Below, piece after piece: positions 23,062 to 33,930 of a stretch of 64,000 nucleotides of DNA. Positions within the stretch are counted from its first letter, which is position 1, and the number at the start of each line of letters is the position of its first letter. The notes beneath the pieces are model-generated. The model saw only the letters and a list, made by a program, of their open reading frames with translations, was not told the DNA's origin and did no database searches. The position numbers and the translations under genes are program-made. The DNA is from Isoetes taiwanensis (Eukaryota; Streptophyta; Lycopodiopsida; Isoetales; Isoetaceae): assembly GCA_021234155.1 (NCBI GenBank), contig JAJEKV010000050.1, positions 6,349,199 to 6,413,198 of the forward strand, given 5' to 3'.

Positions 23062-23296
23062 ACTTCTATGGCGTTTGGTCTAGTGGTAACACACTAGTTC
23101 CTTAGCAATGTGGTCTCAAGTTCGAGACCGTCCAGAATCGCACTCGGTACCGTTGGGAGTTAAATTCCAACAGACGCAATGTAAGGTGGTTGGGGGCAGG
23201 GCCCAACCGAGCAATGTAGTGTGGTGTGTGGTCACATGTCTAGTTGGATGCTGCCTAGTGGCGTGACGTTAAAACTACTATCTATCTATAAAAGAA
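23062..23296 (+). mobile_element. tRNA-derived SINE
   Basis: An RNA polymerase III A box (TGGTCTAGTGGT, 23076-23087) and a B box (AAGTTCGAGACC, about 23118-23129) lie at tRNA-like spacing near the 5' end. An unrelated body of about 150 bp follows, and the unit ends with a short ACTATCTATCTATAAAAG tail. This is the layout of plant tRNA-derived SINEs. A weaker A-box look-alike (TGGTCCAATGGT) at 22498 may mark a second, older copy. Confidence 0.6.
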
Positions 23297-24344
23297 ATGC
23301 AAATCTGATCCAGCCTTTATGCAATCCGTGATATTCATTCCTTAATCCATTAATTTAAGTACATTCAATCATTACATTATAATTCTTTCTGTTGAATACA
23401 AAAATGCTCAACTGTTAGGATAATAAATCATAATGTGCTAAAGAAGTGAACAGATCTTGATATTTACCATGTATTTGATGTCATAAATCACAACACTTAA
23501 TGTCTTTAAACAATCTTTACAATATAACAGATGTACCATCCTTTGACATCCCAAATACTTGTCCAACTAGAACAGAATATTGAGCATAGAGCAAAGAAGC
23601 CAGTTACCTGCAGTAGAACCAAAGGACAGTTAGCCTTAATCAGGGTAAGAGCCTAAGCTACTAGCAGGTAAGCAAAGGTTTCTTTGAGGTTATCCCCCTT
23701 CACTATAACAATATTCAGGCCTAATGCCAAATGAAAGGATCTCTATTAGTAGACTAGCTAGTTTAATATGTGAAACAAATTTTAAATAACATCCATCCTA
23801 GTTTATGGATGCTTTTGCATCAAATCTACTTCCATCAGATCTAAGTCAAACTGGCTGTCATACTCATGTCCATCACGTATCAGAGCTACATTTATTACAA
23901 TACTATATGTATTACATTTTCATGCTTAAAAAACCTATGGCCTAATGCTTCCATATGCAGTATTCATCTTCAAGCAACTTTTTCTTCATAGACTAAAGAA
24001 CAGGGTTAAGAAATCAGAGATCATAATCTTGATACATCAAAATCGAGATCAGAGGTATTTTTCATCACCTTGCCAAGCCTCATAATAATTCCTTAAAAAA
24101 CATAATTATAGAGCTAGAAAAGATATCAGTATTATCATCCTTGACCACAAGCCATTTATTAGCATTCAGGCTTCCCTAATATTCCAGATTCAAGATTAAC
24201 CAATGGGCAAAAAGACCAACAACTTTTTCCTCTTATTCATTCCCTAATTCTTCTCAATCAAAAGCTTAAAGAAAACCATAATCTATCATTTAGTGCTGCA
24301 CTAGTAACAATTACTTTAAGCATTAGAAATTAGACCATCCAAAC
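23297..24344. other. Spacer or intron, no recognisable gene
   Basis: AT-rich and non-coding in appearance. It may be intron of the gene whose exon lies at 24345-24716. Confidence 0.4.
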
Positions 24345-24716
24345 CTTAGAAGACCGCCCAATGGCATTAGGATTTTCAGGTTGAGCTGCTCCATTTGAAC
24401 TGCATGCCATTCCATTGTTGTATGTGAAATCGTCCCCTGTTTCTTTATATGAAGATTTGCCATTGTCTTCCCTTTCAATATAAATCCCTTTGCCAATAGC
24501 CATGCCATCAGCCACAAAATCACTCTGCTTATCCTCCTCATGATCAGCCCCTTTACCCAAATCGCTACCCATACTTGCTGTAGGAGCAACAGCAGAGTTA
24601 TGGTACTGATAAATCTTCTTTCCTCCACTTCCTTTCAATTTTTCTTCAGCTAACCTTTTCTTTGTGGCATTATTCAGATCCCCTTTCTTTCTGTCCATTG
24701 ATAGGGCCTGTATGAT
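24345..24716 (-). CDS. Single exon of an unrecognised gene
   Basis: On the minus strand an exon of exactly 372 nt (124 codons) is bounded by an acceptor TTCTTGCTGGCAG and a donor TCTAAG/GTTTGG. It encodes a hydrophilic, Lys/Asp-rich protein segment with MDRKKGDLNNATKKRLAEEK near its start and a Gly/Asn/Ser-rich end. I do not recognise the family. Just upstream (24876-24753) an ATG-initiated frame of about 41 residues ends in a donor-like GATG/GTAAAG, but it does not join this exon in frame. Other exons must lie elsewhere. Confidence 0.4.
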
Positions 24717-24876
24717 CTGCCAGCAAGAACACAAAACTATTCTAGACTTTACCATCTCTTGAAAAATCGGAAGTCTTATAAGGAAACCTCCTGTCCTTAA
24801 TACCGACTGTTCTAGCCGGGTTGGCATCATGCTTTTGCATGCCATCCGCTTTGCCGATCACTTCCGTTGATCTCAT

Positions 24877-26109
24877 CCCTTCCTGTGATCGTTATCATGA
24901 TTTCCTTGCCAGGTAATTTTTGTGCCCTAATTTTTTTTTTTTTCCACTTATGCTAAAGCAATGTTAACCATACATTTTGCCCCTTACGACATTATTTGCC
25001 TATAGTATGTCAAAGCCATGCAATGTCCCAAAGACAAAAAATGAACCAATTATCACATTCTATATTTCCAAATATCTTTTCCACATACCTTTATAGTTAC
25101 CATTTCTTTGCTTGTATAGTGTCCCAGGACCATACAACTTATTACCATATGCTCATGTCCTTTCAGATTTATCCTGTCTATTTTGAGCCCATAAAAGCCC
25201 ATGTTAATAAAAAACTGGGGGGAAGAGACCCGGAAACAACTAGCCTAGGCATCAGCCCTACTAGCAGTTCATGCTACCTCAGTCATTCCTTTGGTAGCTT
25301 TATCATCCATACATTTAACTGAGCAAATTAAAGATGGTACATCCAACTATGGCCACAAAAAGTATATTTTACTTTAGAATAAAGGAAAGCATCATGTATC
25401 ATTAATTCCCTTTGTTTATCTCTTTATAGAATAGTGAACTAAGTGTATGCATGCAGTTTCATCACTTATATTTTTCTGCATGGATGCCACATGTTTGGCC
25501 TTCATAAATCTATGCCATAATAAATCCTATGATTGCCATTCTTCAATTTACATAGTATGTATTTTAATTCCTATTCAATCTCAAATTTTCATTATTTGGA
25601 CAATATTTAGATCATTACATGGTATCCTATATTTTAATGGCCTTAGGATCAGAGCAATTTTAGAATTCATCCAATGTCTATTATTTACATTGTGTTTTAA
25701 GCAATCAGCCATCCGGCTAAGGGTATTTTCATTTCTTATTATCAGAGTCAGATGATTATCAAACTGATTTTCCATTACTCGCAGAAAATCAACCTTGTTT
25801 TATGCAAAGTTCACACTAAGATCTCTGATCATTTGTATGACTACTAAAAATATTTCTCGGACATAATATTTCTTGGGGATATAAGTACCTGATATTTTAA
25901 TAGTAAAAATGGTTTGTGCTATGTTCAGAGAAGATGAATTCCCTGTCATATGCTTAATCCTAAAAAAAAACTTACATATGTTTTTCTTGAGTTATACTAT
26001 TATGCTCAAGAGAAAATATATTGTCAGATTCTTTGAAACTTAAAGTCTTTAACAAAAACTTGTATTGGGTTTCCACTGATCCGAGTATGATGCCTACTTC
26101 ATCTTGCTT
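24877..26109. other. AT-rich spacer or intron
   Basis: I see nothing beyond low-complexity AT-rich sequence. The base composition changes abruptly at about 26130, where the GC-rich LINE begins. Confidence 0.45.
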
Positions 26110-26593
26110 TTTTTTTTGTCCATGCACTCTTCTTTGCCCGCCCTCCGGCCACTCCCGCCATCCCGGCCACACTCCGGCCACTCCCGCCATCCCGGCCACC
26201 ACCACCACCCCGGCCTGGGGACAGGCCCCTCGCCCACCTTTGACCCGGGCCGAGAACTCGTGGCTGCAGACGGAGAGCCACAATAACGGTAGTTCGAGGC
26301 ATGCGAGCAGTGGGGAAGAGTCTTCGCCCACAACATCCGAACACACATTCTCGATCGGATGACATTCGAGGCGATTCACATTTCTCGGCGGCGGCATGGG
26401 GCTCGGCGCGCCCGGCCGTGACCGCATTGTCATATTCACGGTTGCGGATGCACGTAATGCGTGATGCCATATTGCGCCCGGGGCAGATCTTTGAAGGGGA
26501 CATCCCACATGCGTGGGCCGGGGACCTCACACCCGTGCAGCGGGAGGCACGCAGACGAGGAGCTTGTCCGAGGTCGAGGCATTCGCTTGAGGG

Positions 26594-27418
26594 GTGTGCA
26601 GCAGATTGGTTCGGAGGGGATGCACATTTTCTCCGACACCGCTTCTTTGCACACCCGCGAGCCCCAACCGGTACCGCAGACGGCGCCCACCTTACGCTTC
26701 TCCCTACCCCCCCCCTTCTCACGCTCCTACTCCCGCTCCCTCACGGCCCGCGCTCTCGACCACATTTGCCTCGGCTCCATCTACTTCTCACTCGACCCTC
26801 GCTTCCCGTTCTCCCCGCGGCTCGGTGCGCATACCATCCCCTGGCCGACAAATAGGAATTGTGTCTCGGGTGGTCTCATGGAATTGTCGAGGCTTCCCTT
26901 GGCGAGAAGGGGGACGGTCCCGAACTTCCGTGGCGGCCCGACATGGATCTCATCTTTCTCATGGAAACATGGGAGCATCTTTGAGCCACGAGCTACGATC
27001 TGTAGGGTTACCAACATTTCTCGGTCTTCAATACAATGACGGAGACGGAGGGTCATGGTGGAGTGGCTTGCTACTACCGGACAACCTTGGCACATTCGGT
27101 TTACCCTCCGAAGACAGACCGGACACAACCCGGTACTTGTGGGTTCGTGTGCATAATACCGGTGGCAATCCTCTTTTTACGGCGCTGTTATTTCCCTCAC
27201 GAGACGGCACCTTCTATCGCAGCCACCCCGTCGCGGATAGGATGGACCCTTATGTCGATCTATATGATGACATACAGCAGCACCAGCAGTTGGGTAGGGT
27301 CGTCCTTCTTGGAGATTTCAATGCACGGACAGGAGTAGAGCAGCCCATGCGACTTGACCCCCTCACGACGATGTCTCCGCGGCCTAATGGAAGTAGCCGG
27401 CCCACGAAGGTCGGATGA
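26594..27418 (+). CDS. LINE endonuclease domain (EEP fold)
   Basis: The frame contains VVSWNCRGFPW (start of the endonuclease, cf. the WNxRG motif) and, toward the end, VVLLGDFNARTG with the GDFNA catalytic motif of exonuclease/endonuclease/phosphatase enzymes. Such enzymes nick target DNA to prime reverse transcription. The upstream part of the frame has no clear family resemblance. The downstream junction to the reverse transcriptase is broken by frameshifts. Confidence 0.65.
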   Translation: MCSRLVRRGCTFSPTPLLCTPASPNRYRRRRPPYASPYPPPSHAPTPAPSRPALSTTFASAPSTSHSTLASRSPRGSVRIPSPGRQIGIVSRVVSWNCRGFPWREGGRSRTSVAARHGSHLSHGNMGASLSHELRSVGLPTFLGLQYNDGDGGSWWSGLLLPDNLGTFGLPSEDRPDTTRYLWVRVHNTGGNPLFTALLFPSRDGTFYRSHPVADRMDPYVDLYDDIQQHQQLGRVVLLGDFNARTGVEQPMRLDPLTTMSPRPNGSSRPTKVG

Positions 27419-28379
27419 CGGCCAGTCACTTCGCTTTGGCGAGCGGTTGCTCTGGTTGTGTGGCATTTTTGACTTCATAATTTGCAATGGCCTTTCACAG
27501 TGGCCCGATTCTCGCAAGTGCACATGCAGACAGGACAATCGGGGGGAGGGTCTAGTGTGGTGGACTATGTGCTCGTAGTTGCGCAAGATATGCATCTCAT
27601 CAGTCGTTTCCGGGTGGCACGCAGACAGTCCGGGATGAGGAGGTCGACTCGGATCACCTCCCACTTTATTTGGACTGGTTTGGCGAGCCGCGAGAACCCC
27701 CACTATACCGACCCCTCGCGTCCTCGGTTGAGACTAGATTATGGCGGCGAGAGGACTACGCCGAAGATGCTCATACACGCCCTCCCGGTAATTGCGGAAC
27801 CTCCACACTAGAAGCGTGACGGGACCAGTGACCGCTATTACGGGATGCGGCGGGCCAGTGCTTTGGCGCCCCCCCCCGTCGCCGCTCGGGGTCAACAACA
27901 TTCAGCGTAACCGATGGTTTGATGCGGTTGTAGAAGCATAGCGGCAGCTCCGTCCCGATGCGGATCAGTGTGCTTGCGAGGCCACCACCGCGATACAGCG
28001 CCCATCCGAAGGACACAAAGCGCGGTACCTTGCTGAGCATCGAGGGGAGATGTTAGGCCTCTTTGGACACTCATCCTCGAACCTTTGGCCAGAGTGCCGA
28101 AGGCCAGCCCTACCTCTGGGGGGACATCACCCGAGGCGGTGGGAGCGATACTTAAAGCGGCTCTATGACCCGCCCGTGGGGCAGCGACGCCCATATACCC
28201 CCGGGGATGGCCCCATTGGTTCTCGTGGGCCGAGGATGTTGAGGAGGGCACGCAACGGCTAGCTAATGGGAAGGCGGTGACCTCGATGGTATGCAGGCGA
28301 AGTTACTCAAATGGGCGGTGGCAGCCGCTTGTCCGGTCCTCACTACCCGTTCAACGAGCATTGGGGAAGGTCCCCGACA

Positions 28380-30056
28380 ATGGACCACAAGCGTGGTTGT
28401 TCCCATTCACAAGGCAGGCGACCCACACCGTCTAGGCCAACCGTGGGACGATCATGGTCGGGATTTAGTATTTGCCAAACTGTTATCGGCATTCTCGAAG
28501 CAGCGGTGATTGACCCGGCTGGGCGAGAGGCGTGGACGTCGCGGAAGCCCTCACATGGCGAGGGGCTTTAGACCCCGCCACTCAACGATTGACCATATCT
28601 TTACACTGCGGGCACCGATTGAAGACAACCGGAATAATCACTGGACTTGTATTAGTCGCTTTTGTGGACTTCGCGAAGGCTTTTTGATGGTCCCGAGGAA
28701 AAATTTGTGGGTTAGGCTAGCGTCAATGGGGCTCATTTGCATGCGAATGCCATATACAGGTTGTATGAGAGTTGTTTTGGCAGGATGCAGCCGACGGGCC
28801 AAGCATTCACCAGTAGTATCGGGGTTCGGCAGGGTTGCCCCCTCTCGCCAACACTTTTTGGCCTTTACATTGATCAGTTAGAGCCCCGGCCATCGAGCAT
28901 GGGGGGATGGCATACGGCTTTTGCACCGTGTCGCCCGCCGGCTCATCTATGTGGACGATGTTGGCCTGCTGGCCCACACCCCAGAAGCTATGCAGTCTCA
29001 CCTAAATGCCCTAGACACATTTTGTCAGGCTACAGACATGCGCGTCAATCTAGCCAAGACCAGGGTGGTTCTCATATCCTCTTCACGTCACCCCATGCCT
29101 CCTGCACTCACATATCGGGGGCGGCCGTGGGGCGCCACGCCCACCTACAAGTACCTAGGGGTGGAGTTCCCCTCCTCGCTTCTGGCTGGAGGCGTCTATC
29201 CGCTAGCGGTGTGGCCAGGCCGGAAAGCGCTTTTATGCCATCTTGAGAACAACTTGATCACCTGGCGAGCTCTATGATTGGGGCCATCGGTCACATCTGT
29301 TAGGGCCTTTGGTCGAAGCCCGTCCTTCAGACGGGTCGAGGTTTGGGGCCTTGATGCCTCTTTGGCGACACTGGAATGACTTGGAGCAGGTGTAGAAGGC
29401 ATTTTTGGCACGAGCACGGGGGTGAAACCTTGGTCCCCTACTCCGGTCTCTTTGCGGGAAATCGGATTTTTGCCGCGTCAACGGGCAGCCCCTTGATAGA
29501 CACATCGTCTATTTTGGAAAGTGGTTACTATGGGTGATGCTCGGCTCCTTTTCTAGCTTACACTGTGGCCATGGGTCCTTGGCGGCTTAGGGCCTGTTGG
29601 AGGGGTAAGAGAGAGCAGTGGTTCGCCAGATGGAACGTGCAGGAGCACAGATGCGTGCAGCTGGGCACAGCGGGCGATCGTGACAGCCTGCGGGAGTACC
29701 TAGATGCTTGTTTCCTTGGCAAGCTCACGGGACCCCGGGGCTCTAGCAGTCAAAATGGCCCATTACAAGGAGCACATCAACCCGTGTTAGCCCGGGGCCA
29801 CGCCTCTACCTGCGTTCCCGGCTACCCCGAAAAAGCGCAGACTCATTGCCTCCATTCGGCACAGGTGCCCACCATCTTCGCGATCGAGGCGGGCGGGGTG
29901 GATTGGGGAGCCCCGCCAGACAGCTCTGTCGGTCTTTGTCAAACGGGTGCCATTGAGGATGAGTCTCACACTTTCCAGAGTTGCCCAGCGTTCAGTCAGA
30001 TCCGGGCCAGATACGCTCCCTTAGTACGGCTCCGGACGTGCCCTTGCATTTGCTGA
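28380..30056 (+). pseudogene. LINE reverse transcriptase and C-terminal zinc region, broken
   Basis: Reverse-transcriptase blocks appear in successive frames: VVPIHKAGDPHR (about 28395), RGFRPRHSTIDHIF (about 28560), GVRQGCPLSPTLFGLYIDQL (about 28820) and the catalytic LIYVDDVGLLAH (about 28947), then KYLGVEFPSS. Near 29940 the segment GAIEDESHTFQSCP is the zf-RVT-type Cys/His end. Each block is well preserved but the frames do not connect, so this copy cannot make an intact polyprotein as written. Confidence 0.7.
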
Positions 30057-30385
30057 TGAACACACCGCAAGACGCGCGTGCCACGGGGTCATACATTCGG
30101 AGGTGCGGGCCTCGCGGGATCACCTTTGCCCCCGGGCCCGCGCCCACGACTAGGCACTACGGGTGTGGTGCATGACTGTATATATTTGGGTGTTTCTGCA
30201 TTTTATATGATTAGCACAGTTTGTCAGCAGGTTGATTGCTGCCACGGTTTTTCCCTCGAAAACCCTTCCGGGCGGGGGTTTTTTAATCCGGGCAGTAATC
30301 CGTTTGCTGCGTTTTTTGTATTGGGTCCCATAGACCGATTGGTCTCCGTGGACGATAAAAGTACCTTCCTTCCTTCCTTCCTTCG

Positions 30386-30899
30386 AACTATAACACATCA
30401 TAACAGCAACCTAGATACAAAGGGAAAAGATATACCATGTACCTGCAACCAATCATGTACAAGTTAGCAATAGGCTCAGTAACTGTACAAGGGCCAAAAG
30501 GTACTGGGGTATTTCTTGGCTCTTCGCCCTTTACCCTTTGTACCTTTTGCTCTTGATTAGTACAAGTCTACTAAAATACATGCATCAAATTACAAAGCAT
30601 TATCCAGATCCTTAAAGTATATCTACTTTCCATCTAAGTACATAATCTGGAATTACATATAAATATAGATCACTTTTTATCAAAATACATTCCTTTTTAC
30701 TTTTAAGAAGGTGTCCTGTTTAGGCATAACTCCTAAGGTCACCCTCTAGTTTTGTGGTTTTTTATTTTTTTCAGGAATCTAAACTTTATTGTGTCTGTCA
30801 GCTATATTAGAGCCTGTCTTTTATGCATGCAGTAATGCTAAGAATAAGTATATCAGTAGATTTTCTCTCTATTTTTAGCTATTAGCTATGAAAAGTTAC
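30386..30899. other. Spacer
   Basis: AT-rich, no gene seen. Confidence 0.4.
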
Positions 30900-31595
30900 T
30901 AGATCTTTTCAAAAACATAAAAAATACTCGTGACTCCCTAAGGCGGGAGATATCTCTGCCTACAAAGTGTGCATGTACCACAAAAGTTTTGCTCAATGGA
31001 TGTGTGGCGAGTTGGTATAGACCGAGCGATGCCTAAGACTTGTGCACTTTGTTCAGGAGTTCATACCCTGCCTTAGATGTCATTTCTTGATGGGAGTTGC
31101 TAGGGGTTATATTAATGATGAACAACGATGTAAGAACTTTCTGTTGATACATGTTCACTATGGTCCATTCGGCGCAACCCGATATGGATAGGATATGTTG
31201 GTATAGACCTTGTGATGCCTAAGATTTGTGCACTTTGGTCCATTCGGTGCAACCCGATATGGATAGGATATGTTAGTATAGACCTTGTGATGCCTAAGAT
31301 TTGTGCACTTTGGTCAGGGGTTCAAACCCTGCTTTAGATGTTATCTCTTGATGAGAGTTGCTAGGGGTTATATTAATGATAGACCCAATGTAGTAGAACT
31401 TTTTGTTGATACATGTTCACTATGGTCCATTCGGCACAACCCGATATAGATAAGTTATGTAGGTGTCTACTAAACTTGGCTGTCTGGTGACTTCCTAATA
31501 TGGACCTTAAACAAAAACAAAAAAAAAATACTCGTGACTTCCTAAGGCGGGAGATATCTCTGCCAACAAAGTGTGCATGTACCACAAAAGTTTTG
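30900..31595 (+). repeat. Array of tRNA-like (SINE-related) repeat units, left part
   Basis: Repeat units carry an A-box-like TGGCGAGTTGGT (31005-31016) and B-box-like GGAGTTCATACCC (31057) or GGGGTTCAAACCC (31318). A body follows containing GATACATGTTCACTATGGTCC, a short A-rich stretch and the end block CCACAAAAGTTTTGCTCAAT. Partial copies begin near 31190 and 31265. The same units continue at 62955-64000, so the whole 31-kb transposon stack was inserted into this repeat array. Confidence 0.6.
31591..31595. repeat. Target-site duplication TTTTG of the reverse solo LTR (left)
   Basis: TTTTG here and at 62955-62959 flank the split solo LTR. Sister copies of the surrounding repeat show the uninterrupted site AAAAGTTTTGCTCAAT (for example at 30984). 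Confidence 0.85.
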
Positions 31596-31642
31596 TGTGA
31601 CGCTCCTTGCGCTATATACGGCAGCCTGCGGTATACAACGAA
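31596..31642 (-). mobile_element. Solo LTR in reverse orientation, first 47 bp
   Basis: The segment begins TGTGACGCTCC, the reverse complement of a GGAGCGTCACA LTR end like that at 33247-33257. The rest of this LTR lies at 61373-62954, beyond the inserted chromovirus. Confidence 0.8.
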
Positions 31643-33257
31643 TGTGACGTTCCAAGTATTTATACGGTATACGTATAAATACATTGACACGTCACCCAGT
31701 ATAGATACGCCACCATGGGGTATGGTAACCTAGGGGGTTGACCTAAAAGGGATTGCTAATTTAATCATTAAGGATAATAACCTATGATTAAGGAAATTAA
31801 TATTTAAGAAGGATAATTAAGCCAATTATGGTTTGGGAAGGCGCCACCTGGCCAAACTCGATTGGCCAGCAGGGGGATTACTAATTGGACCCATTAAGGT
31901 GGATCACCACCCCCATATCAACCATAATCGAACCAGCAGAGCGCCCAAGCAGCAGTTGAGTGCCCAAGGACTGCTGCTGACTTCCCCAAATCACTGAACC
32001 ACCACTAGCTGTCGCTGCGACCCTAGTTACAGCAATATGGAAGCACCCCACGATAATGGTTCCAGCCGGAACACGGGTTAGTAGTAGTTTAGCTTGTGAT
32101 TTGTAGCATAGTACTTCAGCACTCTTTTCTGATTGCCTTTGTTGAGATTAACCCTTCTCTGGTAAGTAGGATTACATTTCAATTATGAATGGTACTCTGT
32201 TAAGGAATGATCGATGTATCTATGAAGTATTTGTTTAGCTTCCATTAAAACAGGGGTTTAAAGGGGGGGGGGGGGGAGGTAGAGGGCTCTAAGCTCATGT
32301 ATGATAGTATGTTCCTAGATAGGGCCCTGTAAAGTCCCATTATATGCGGCCTGTGTACAAGAGACCACCGGGTCGTAGACGCTATGGTCTGGCTTAGCAC
32401 CAGAGAAGGGACGCAGTGGTGAAGTGGGGGTGGGGTCTTGCACGAACATAAAAGGCTCCTGAGACTCCTACAGTGGGCTAGGCCTGATAGCCGGTCACGT
32501 AGAGGGCCGGGTATGGGTCTGACACTCCCTGGGTGTAGAGGTGTGATCCGTATGGAGCATCTTGCACTTTGAGTAGATTTAGGGTGAGTAAGTTGGGTAC
32601 GGATGCGGGGGTCACTGATGCGGCACGCATTCTCTAGCTCACCCATGGAACCACTGTGATCCTGGAAGGGGACGCTTCCCTGACCTGCCTCATCGGACCG
32701 GGGCGTCATGAACCCTGGAGTAGGCTCAAAGGGTGATACCTTGAGTCTGCGTCTCCGGAAGGCTATAGCGAAGCCATAGCGTGGATCGACCCATCTGCAA
32801 AGTGTGCACAGGAGGGGCGGATGGAGTGGACAACCCTAGCCGATGTTCTATGCCAGCCAACGCCAGGTTATACCTCTGTCTGCTGATCTCTTGAGACCGA
32901 GCCGTCAGTCCATCCTCACAGGAGTCTGAATTGGGGTAGAACCTGGGGTTTGGGGTGTTTTCTTAGGTTTAGATGCATATTCTTTAACGTTGGTATTTGG
33001 ATGGATGTGCCACCCTTCGTAGTGGTTATTTATATATGATTTATGCTGTGTGCTAACCTTGTATTCATGCTTCCGCGACGTAGGAGCCCATCGAAGGCGT
33101 GGGCCGAATGACACCTCCGTGTCCTTCACTCGAGCATCTCTACGTAGATGGCCCGGGTCAGACGGAGGGCCCTGCTCATGGTTAGATGGTTGCCATGGGA
33201 GGGGAAAGTCCCCGTATGTATACGGCCGGGGGTCATATATATTCAGGGAGCGTCACA
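31643..33257 (+). repeat. 5' LTR of the chromovirus
   Basis: A 1615-bp direct repeat of 59770-61367, starting TGTGACGTTCC and ending GGAGCGTCACA. The two copies are largely identical, with differences concentrated in a few GC-rich patches (for example 32447-32520). This implies a recent insertion. Short frames inside the LTR on both strands have no protein resemblance. Confidence 0.95.
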
Positions 33258-33258
33258 G

Positions 33259-33271
33259 TGGTATTAGAGCC
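33259..33271 (+). promoter_or_regulatory. Primer-binding site (initiator tRNA-Met type)
   Basis: TGGTATTAGAGCC follows the 5' LTR end after one base. It differs at one position from TGGTATCAGAGCC, the usual plant initiator-Met primer site, which the nested copia element also carries in standard form. Confidence 0.8.
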
Positions 33272-33930
33272 GTGATTTCGATTGTTCGAAATCATAGCAC
33301 TGACCAAACCCTAACTCGTTAGTTCGGTAGTTAGGTAGAAGTTAAGCTAGTGTGACTGTTTAGCTCTTTGATGTTTGGTTCTGTGCTAGGTTGATGTAGT
33401 AGGGTGTAAGCCCTAATGAGTTTAGGGCAATTGGAGGCCCAAGTTGGAGGGGTTATAAGTTTTTGTAAGTAGTCTAGATGAAGGAGAAAGTGGTTCCATT
33501 GGATCGGGCGTACCCCAAATACCCTAGGACAGTCGTCGTTGGCGGAAAAATGGTCACGGAAGGGCCCGAAAGTCAACTCGGGCGCCGCTTGAATTTTGTC
33601 GCCTTGCAGTCGCGGTGGGAGCGCGTAGAATGCCGTCGGCGCCCGACCGTATTTTTTCCGCGTATTCCCGCCGTATAAATAATTTTTTTTATAAAAAAAT
33701 AAAAAGTTAATAAGAAAAATTTTAAAATTTAAAAGTCAGCCGGCCGTTAAAGTTAGTATGTCCGCCTTGCCTTCAGCGCCTCCGCCCGCTCGATCCGACG
33801 CCCGCCATAGCCACCAGACCTGACCCTGTTCCTTCACCCTAGTTCTTCGCTAACCCTAGCGCCTTCACTACCGCTTCCCTAGCCGCAAGCGCCCTACTGC
33901 CTGTTCCCCTAGACCTCAGTGCCATAAGCC

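Larger units (their letters stand above)
26110..30385 (+). mobile_element. GC-rich LINE (non-LTR retrotransposon), frameshifted
   Basis: The element contains, in order, an AP-type endonuclease, a reverse transcriptase with VDD catalytic motif and a C-terminal zinc-binding region, all on the plus strand. It ends with a (CCTT)n tract at 30363-30384, which may be its tail. It is much richer in G, C and CpG than the flanks. The 5' boundary is set from the composition change. I could not find target-site duplications. The coding region is broken by many frame changes. Confidence 0.7.

Noticed and set aside
26099-26722. Long minus-strand ORFs in the LINE
   Set aside because: They are antisense to the endonuclease region and owe their length to high GC content.
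31005-31068. Functional tRNA gene
   Set aside because: A- and B-box-like parts are present but no cloverleaf with acceptor-stem pairing can be formed; better explained as a tRNA-derived repeat.
32245-32709. Proline/Ser-rich minus-strand ORF of 154 residues in the LTR (and its copy at 60335-60819)
   Set aside because: It lies inside the LTR, is truncated in the other LTR copy and has no family resemblance; a chance frame.
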